The notes under the pieces were generated by a model. It saw only the letters and a program-made list of their open reading frames with translations, was not told the origin of the DNA and ran no database searches. From the NCBI RefSeq assembly GCF_026341035.1, contig NZ_JAPEOQ010000001.1, positions 62,001-126,000 of the forward strand: a stretch of DNA of 64,000 bases, written 5' to 3'. Numbering within the stretch: the stretch's first letter is position 1; each line of letters begins with the position of its first letter. The stretch is from Streptomyces sp. NBC_01016 (lineage in GTDB: Bacteria; Actinomycetota; Actinomycetes; Streptomycetales; Streptomycetaceae). Positions 59,218-64,000 of the stretch are shown piece after piece. Made by a program: the position numbers and the translations under genes.

Positions 59218-61740
59218 ATGTGGAAGCTGGCCAGGCGCACCATCCGGTACAGAGGGAAGAGCCTCACGGCCACCTTCCTCGCGCTCTTCCTCGGCACGGT
59301 CATCGTGATGACCTGCGGTGGCCTGCTGGAGACCGGCGTACGCAACAACGCGCCCGCGCAGCGGCTCGCGCAGGCCGACCTCGTGGTGACGGGCGACCGT
59401 TCGGTGCCGCCGCCGCTCGCCAAGGGCGACGACCCCGACGACGCCGAGGATCCGGCGATCATGCCCGAGCGGGTGCCCGTACCCGCCGCGGCAGTTGACC
59501 GGGTGCGGGGCGTCGAGGGCGTCCGCGAGGCCGTCGCCGAGCGGACCTTCGACGCGGCGCTCGTACGGGAAGGGGCGGGCCCTGTGAAGGCGCAGGCGCA
59601 CGGCTGGGCGTCGGCCGCCTTCGCGCCGTACGGGATCGCCGAGGGCAAGGCGCCCGCGCGGGACGACGAGGTGGCGCTGGACGCCGGGACGGCTCGGGCG
59701 GCAGGCGTCGGCCCCGGCGACAAAGTCCGCATCGCGGCCGGGGACAGCACGCGGAACTACACCGTGAGCGCGATCGTGAAGACCTCCCGGCAGCTGGACC
59801 GGTCGGCACTGTTCCTCACCGACGGCCGGGCCGAGGCGCTCGCCCCCGCCGTCGCGGACATCGCCGTACGAACGGACTCCGGCACGGACCTCGCAGACGT
59901 ACGCGACCGGGTCGCCGCCGCACTCGACGGGCAGCCGCTCAAGGTCGTGTCCGGCGACGGCAGGGGCACCGTGGAGTTCCCCGAGGTGCTGACCAGCGGC
60001 AGCGATCTGGTCGCGCTGGCGGGGGCGTTCGGCGGCATGACCACCATCGTCGCGATCATGGTGGTGTCCGGGACGGTCGCGCTGTCGGTGGGCCAGCGGC
60101 GCCGGGAGTTCGGGCTGCTGCGGTCCATCGGCTCCACGCAGCGCCAGCTCCGGCGGATGCTGCTGACCGAGACGCTGATGGTCGCCGTGGTCGCGGCGGG
60201 CGCGGGCTGGTTCGCGGGACCGCCGGTGGGCCGATGGCTGTTCGGCGAGTTCCAGGGCACCGGCTTCGTCTCCGACTCCGTGATCTACGCGCAGGGCTGG
60301 ATCCCGGCCGTGGCCGCGGCCGGCGCGCTGCTGATCACCGCGCTGCTCGGCGGCTGGATCGGCGCCCGGCGCGGGGTGAACGTCAAGCCGGTGGAGGCGC
60401 TGCGGGAGGCCGAGGTGCAGCTGCGCTGGGCGCACCCGCTGCGGATCATCCTGGCCATCCTGTTCCTGTCCGGGGCCACCGCGCTGGCGATCCTCACCGT
60501 CCTGCTCTTCGACGGGCCGATCGCGGGCAGCACCGCGGGGCCGACCGTGCTGTGCGCCGTCATCGGGTTCGCGCTGCTCGGACCGGGCCTCACCAAGCTG
60601 ATGGCGTGGCTGATCGGCGGCCCGATCCGCTGGTTCACCGGCTCCAGTGGCAAGCTCGCCGTCTCGCACGCCCGGGTCCGCGCCGTCCGCATGGCCGCCG
60701 CGGTGACACCGCTGATGCTGGCGACGGGCATGGCGACCGGCAACCTCTACCTCCAGACCACGCAGATCGAGGCCACGAAGTCGGCGTACGCGGCCAACCT
60801 CCGCGCGGACGCGGTGCTTTCACCGGCGGCGGGAGGCGTCTCCGACTCCCTCCTCTCCGAGGTCCGGCACACCAAGGGCGTCGAGGCGGCGAGCGCCTAC
60901 GCCACGAGCACGGGCTTCATCGACGGCGTGACCGACGAGGACGGCATCCCGCTCCAGGGCGTCAGCGCGCGGCAGGCCTCCCTCACCACAGCCGTACGAC
61001 CGACCGCGGGCAGCCTGGAGAAACTCGACGGGACCACCGTGGCGCTGACCACCGAGCGGGCGCGCAACCTGCACAAGGCGGTCGGCGACACCATCACCCT
61101 CCGCCTCGGCGACCGGGACGAGGTCGACGTACGCATCGTCGCCCTCTTCAAGGGCCGCCCCGGCTACGAAACGGCCTTCCTGCCCGCCGCCCTGCTCGCG
61201 TCCCACACGGATCTGGGTCGCCCCTCGCAGATCCTGGTCCGGACGTCGTCCTCGGCCGTCGTCCCGGGTCTCGCGTCCCTCGCACCGGGCCTGGAAGTCA
61301 CCGACCGCCAGTCGCTGATCGAGGCCAACGCCGAGGACGCACAGACCCAGGCATGGATCAACTACCTGCTGATCGCGATGATCGTGGCCTACACGGTGCT
61401 CGCGGTGGTCAACTCGCTGGTCCTCTCCGTCGGCAACCGCAGCCGGGAGTTCGCGCTCCAGCGGCTGGTCGGCTCCACGAAGGGCCAGGTCATGAAGATG
61501 CTGACCATCGAGGCCCTGATCGTCGCCGCGATCGGCCTGCTGCTCGGCACGGCGGCCGCGAGCACCTCGCTGTTCCCCTTCGCGCACGCGGCGGCGAACA
61601 CCTGGATGCCGTCCGGGCCTTGGTGGATCTACGGGGCGATCGTGGCCGGTGCCGTCACGCTGTCCCTGGCCGCGACACTACTGCCGGCGTGGGCGGCGCT
61701 GCGGATCCGGCCGGTGGAGGCGGCGGGGGCGCAGGAGTAG
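59218..61740 (+). CDS. FtsX-family ABC permease, orphan
   Basis: This 840-residue permease contains two FtsX domains. An N-terminal TM helix (LTATFLALFLGTVIVMTCGGLLE) and a large extracytoplasmic domain lead to the first FtsX block (MTTIVAIMVVSGTVALSVGQRRREFGLLRSIGSTQRQLRRMLLTETLMVAVVAA). A second extracytoplasmic domain precedes the second block (NSLVLSVGNRSREFALQRLVGSTKGQVMKMLTIEALIVAAIG). Such proteins work with a MacB/LolD-like ATPase in peptide resistance or envelope stress. No ATPase gene is adjacent on either side, so its partner must be elsewhere. Confidence 0.9.
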   Translation: MWKLARRTIRYRGKSLTATFLALFLGTVIVMTCGGLLETGVRNNAPAQRLAQADLVVTGDRSVPPPLAKGDDPDDAEDPAIMPERVPVPAAAVDRVRGVEGVREAVAERTFDAALVREGAGPVKAQAHGWASAAFAPYGIAEGKAPARDDEVALDAGTARAAGVGPGDKVRIAAGDSTRNYTVSAIVKTSRQLDRSALFLTDGRAEALAPAVADIAVRTDSGTDLADVRDRVAAALDGQPLKVVSGDGRGTVEFPEVLTSGSDLVALAGAFGGMTTIVAIMVVSGTVALSVGQRRREFGLLRSIGSTQRQLRRMLLTETLMVAVVAAGAGWFAGPPVGRWLFGEFQGTGFVSDSVIYAQGWIPAVAAAGALLITALLGGWIGARRGVNVKPVEALREAEVQLRWAHPLRIILAILFLSGATALAILTVLLFDGPIAGSTAGPTVLCAVIGFALLGPGLTKLMAWLIGGPIRWFTGSSGKLAVSHARVRAVRMAAAVTPLMLATGMATGNLYLQTTQIEATKSAYAANLRADAVLSPAAGGVSDSLLSEVRHTKGVEAASAYATSTGFIDGVTDEDGIPLQGVSARQASLTTAVRPTAGSLEKLDGTTVALTTERARNLHKAVGDTITLRLGDRDEVDVRIVALFKGRPGYETAFLPAALLASHTDLGRPSQILVRTSSSAVVPGLASLAPGLEVTDRQSLIEANAEDAQTQAWINYLLIAMIVAYTVLAVVNSLVLSVGNRSREFALQRLVGSTKGQVMKMLTIEALIVAAIGLLLGTAAASTSLFPFAHAAANTWMPSGPWWIYGAIVAGAVTLSLAATLLPAWAALRIRPVEAAGAQE

Positions 61741-61755
61741 CTACCGGGCACCGGG

Positions 61756-63261
61756 CTATCCGGCCGCCCCGACCGGATCCCGGGCCAGCACGTCCTCGTC
61801 CGCCCGCTCGTCCCGGTCCGCCGGGAACGCGTACGTCACCACCAGCGTCACGGCGAGATTGGCGGCGAGGGCGACGATCCCGGCGTTCATCCCGAACACC
61901 GGATCGTGCCCGCTGAACACGAGCCCGCACACGACCCCGACCCCCACCACAAGCCCACTCAGCGCACCCACCAGACTCAACCGCCGCCACACCAGGCCGA
62001 TGAGCAGCATGGGGACGAGCTGCGCCATCCCTTCGTACGAGATGAGGGAGAGCCGGACGAGCGTGTTGGGAGCGGCGTACGTCAGCGCGAGCGCGACCGA
62101 CCCGGCGACGACGACCACGACCTGCGACCCGGCCTTCTGCGCCCGCGACGAAGCCTCCGAAGCCCCCCGCCACCGTGGCACGAGGGACATCACACTGCTC
62201 CCCCACATCGTCCCGATGACCAGCATGAACACGGCCATCGGCACGATCGACGACAGCGCCGCCGCGACCCCGACGATCCCCACGACCCACGCGGGAAGGG
62301 AATCGACGACGAGCTTGAAGAGCGCGAGATTCGACTCGGCCCCGGTGAGCCCCGGAACGACGAACAGGGCCGCCATCCCGAGCAGCATCGGCACGAACAA
62401 CAGCACGTTGTACGCGGGCAGCCACATGGCATTGCGCCGCAGCGCGTCGGCGTTCCGGGCGCCGAGATACCCGGCGACGGTGGTCGGGAAGATGACGACG
62501 GTGAGGGCGTTCAGGAAGGTCGTGGTGGCGAACCACCCTTCCCCGTAAGGCGATCCACCACTCCCCGGCAACGTCAGCCAGGCGCTCTTCTCCTCAACGA
62601 GCCGCCCGAGGAAGTCCCCGTACCCGTCGAAGTAATGAAGAGGTACGTAGATGGCGAGGAAGGCGAGCGTGACGATGACGAGGAGGTCCTTCAGGACGGA
62701 CACCCAGGCGCTCCCCCGCAACCCGCTCACCACGACGAAGAGCGTGGTGACGGCAAAGCCGATGAAATAGGCCCAGTTGAGGCTGACGGCACCGTACGAG
62801 ATCGTCGAGACGACGACGCCCATCCCGGTGATCTGCAACTGGATGTACGGGAGCAGGAACACGGTGACGAGAACGGCGACGCCGGCGCCGAGCCAGGGCC
62901 TGCGGTACCGGTGGGCGACCATGTCGGTGATGCTCACGAGCCCGTGCTGCCGCGCGTAGGACCACAACAACGGCCCGACGACGTACCCGATGGCGTACCC
63001 GCAGGACATGTAAGCGACGACATACAGAACAGGGGCGCCGTAGTTGTACCCCCACCCGGCAGCACCCAGATAACTGAAACTGGTGTACCCCTCCCCCGCC
63101 ATCAGCACCCACACGAACACGGCCCCCAACGACCGCCCGCCCACGGACCACTCGGCGAGCCCGCCTCCGCCGCCCTTGCCGCGTACGGCGAGCAGCCCGA
63201 GAGCGACGGTGGCGACCATGAAGACGCCGAAGAGGGTGGTGGCGACGGCAGCGTTGCTCAT
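61756..63261 (-). CDS. Sodium:solute symporter family protein
   Basis: This 501-residue transporter starts at MSNAAVATTLFG, overlapping the stop of the upstream DUF3311 gene (ATGA). About 13 TM helices are seen. Signature regions: GGRSLGAVFVWVLMAGEGYTSFSYLGAAGWGY, GYAIGYVVGPLLWSYARQHGLVSITDMVAHRYRRPW, and PMAVFMLVIGTMWGSSVM. DUF3311 plus SSS pairs are common in actinomycetes; pantothenate, monocarboxylate and other substrates occur in the family. It converges on the FtsX gene with 15 bases between stops. Confidence 0.9.
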   Translation of the reverse strand: MSNAAVATTLFGVFMVATVALGLLAVRGKGGGGGLAEWSVGGRSLGAVFVWVLMAGEGYTSFSYLGAAGWGYNYGAPVLYVVAYMSCGYAIGYVVGPLLWSYARQHGLVSITDMVAHRYRRPWLGAGVAVLVTVFLLPYIQLQITGMGVVVSTISYGAVSLNWAYFIGFAVTTLFVVVSGLRGSAWVSVLKDLLVIVTLAFLAIYVPLHYFDGYGDFLGRLVEEKSAWLTLPGSGGSPYGEGWFATTTFLNALTVVIFPTTVAGYLGARNADALRRNAMWLPAYNVLLFVPMLLGMAALFVVPGLTGAESNLALFKLVVDSLPAWVVGIVGVAAALSSIVPMAVFMLVIGTMWGSSVMSLVPRWRGASEASSRAQKAGSQVVVVVAGSVALALTYAAPNTLVRLSLISYEGMAQLVPMLLIGLVWRRLSLVGALSGLVVGVGVVCGLVFSGHDPVFGMNAGIVALAANLAVTLVVTYAFPADRDERADEDVLARDPVGAAG

Positions 63262-63461
63262 GACAGGCCCCGCTTGAACCGCTGGTCGCCACGCCAGGTG
63301 AGCCAGACGGCGAACGGGGTGACGAGCGTGGCGCCCAGCAGCCACACGAACAGGAACGGCAGCCCGAACACGACGGGTTCGACGCGGTTCACGAAGGGCA
63401 GCGCGCCGATATAGAGCACGAAGGGGACGAGGAGCCAGAGCAGGTGGGGCCGTTTGATCAC
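63258..63461 (-). CDS. DUF3311 small membrane subunit
   Basis: This 67-residue protein has two TM helices (LLWLLVPFVLYIGALPFV; VFGLPFLFVWLLGATLVTPFAVWLTW) and matches DUF3311. It is translationally coupled to the symporter gene (ATGA), and probably acts as its accessory subunit. Confidence 0.87.
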   Translation of the reverse strand: MIKRPHLLWLLVPFVLYIGALPFVNRVEPVVFGLPFLFVWLLGATLVTPFAVWLTWRGDQRFKRGLS

Positions 63462-63511
63462 GAAACGGCAGCCTATCGGGGGCGTCGACGCCTATCGGGG
63501 ACGCATGGCGC

Positions 63512-64000
63512 CTACCGGGGGCTCATCCGGCTGAGCTTCCCCCACACCACGAGTCGGTACTTGGAGGTGAATTCGGGCGTACAGGTGGTGAGGGTGATGT
63601 AGTACCCGGGACTTTGGTACCCGACCCCCGGAACGACACCACTGCGCGGCACAGGATTGATCACGCCCCCATCACCGGCCGAGGTCTGGGCGAGCGTCTT
63701 GTCGACGACGTACGTGTACGAGGCGGTCTTCGTCTGAACGGTGAGGGTGTCACCGCGCCGCAGCCGGTTGATGTACCGGAACGGTTCCCCGTGCGTGTTC
63801 CGGTGCCCGGCGAGCGCGAAGTTCCCGGCGCCGCCGGGCTGGGCGGTGCCGGGATAGTGGCCCACGTAGCCGTGGTTGAGGACGGCGGACTTGCTGATGC
63901 CCTGGGCGACGGGGGCGCGGAGGCCGAGGCGGGGGATGCCGAGGATGGCGTAGGCCTGGTCCCAGTTCGGCTGGGGCGGCGCGGGCTTGGTGCGGTGGTC
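63512..64000 (-). CDS. Class E sortase (5' end outside window)
   Basis: The frame is open to the right edge; about 162 C-terminal residues are present. The sortase core begins before YAILGIPRLGLRAPVAQG. NFALAGHRNTHGEPF holds the catalytic His, ITLTTCTPEFTSKYRLVVWG the catalytic Cys and, a few residues later, the Arg. The TLTTCTP and NTHGEPF forms match actinomycete class E sortases, which anchor LAxTG proteins to the wall. Two LAxTG proteins (49347, 53207) lie in the same window and may be clients. The catalytic triad is complete in the visible part; the TM anchor would be in the missing part. Confidence 0.9.
   Translation of the reverse strand, partial: DHRTKPAPPQPNWDQAYAILGIPRLGLRAPVAQGISKSAVLNHGYVGHYPGTAQPGGAGNFALAGHRNTHGEPFRYINRLRRGDTLTVQTKTASYTYVVDKTLAQTSAGDGGVINPVPRSGVVPGVGYQSPGYYITLTTCTPEFTSKYRLVVWGKLSRMSPR

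Overview
The window is chromosomal DNA from a Streptomyces-type actinomycete. The coding sequence is very GC-rich with strong third-position GC bias, GTG and TTG starts are common, and many adjacent genes are coupled through ATGA or GTGA overlaps. The order LPMO - SPFH - NlpC/P60 - tRNA-Lys - cslA - glxA - GH6 endoglucanase, together with a PAS-GGDEF-EAL gene and an ectoine-type ABC operon upstream, matches the cslA/glxA (SCO2833-SCO2838) and cdgA (SCO2817) neighbourhood of S. coelicolor as I remember it. The window holds 54 supported protein genes (two cut by the window edges), a short candidate leader ORF and three tRNA genes. There is no rRNA, CRISPR array, complete insertion sequence or prophage.

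Layout. 0-6 kb: aspartate-alanine antiporter end plus aspartate 4-decarboxylase, GH18 chitinase, and a two-component system. 6-11 kb: spermidine-synthase-like protein, a regulator with a divergent partner, a repeat-filled convergent gap, and a histidine phosphatase. 11-17 kb: PAP2 membrane protein, then three translationally coupled genes (RecB/Cas4-like nuclease with four possible Fe-S cysteines, a 532-residue protein of unknown family, a UPF1/Dna2-like SF1 helicase) and two small genes. This trio is the best candidate here for an undescribed system. 17-30 kb: tRNA-Lys, metalloprotease, c-di-GMP enzyme, flavin oxidoreductase, and a catabolic cluster (two EutA/maleate-isomerase-like proteins, amidase, EhuBCDA-type ABC importer, IclR regulator), closed by an inverted tRNA-Lys. 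30-41 kb: AMP-binding ligase and the hyphal-tip glycan locus (LPMO, SPFH, NlpC/P60, CslA, GlxA, GH6). 41-50 kb: GAF-ANTAR protein, class F sortase and partner, a 176-bp MITE-like element, HAD phosphatase, a 2-aminoethylphosphonate-type ABC importer with a DasR/HutC-like regulator, and an LAxTG surface protein. 50-64 kb: ROK regulator with divergent oxidoreductase and HbpS-like protein, a choice-of-anchor-A surface protein with LADTG, FAH-family hydrolase, a second YidC, HxlR regulator with divergent MFS pump, an orphan FtsX permease, a sodium:solute symporter with a DUF3311 partner, and a partial class E sortase.

The non-coding DNA is also informative. A GC-rich palindromic repeat occurs at eight loci, always at gene 3' ends. 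A second repeat occurs three times. Several regulators have clear candidate operators: 22-bp arms between HxlR and its MFS pump, 12-bp arms between ROK and its target, TGACG-GAA-CGTCA before the AMP ligase, and dre-like sites before the LPMO and the phosphonate operon.

Gene functions come from motifs and remembered families; no database search was possible. Operator assignments are inferences from symmetry and position.
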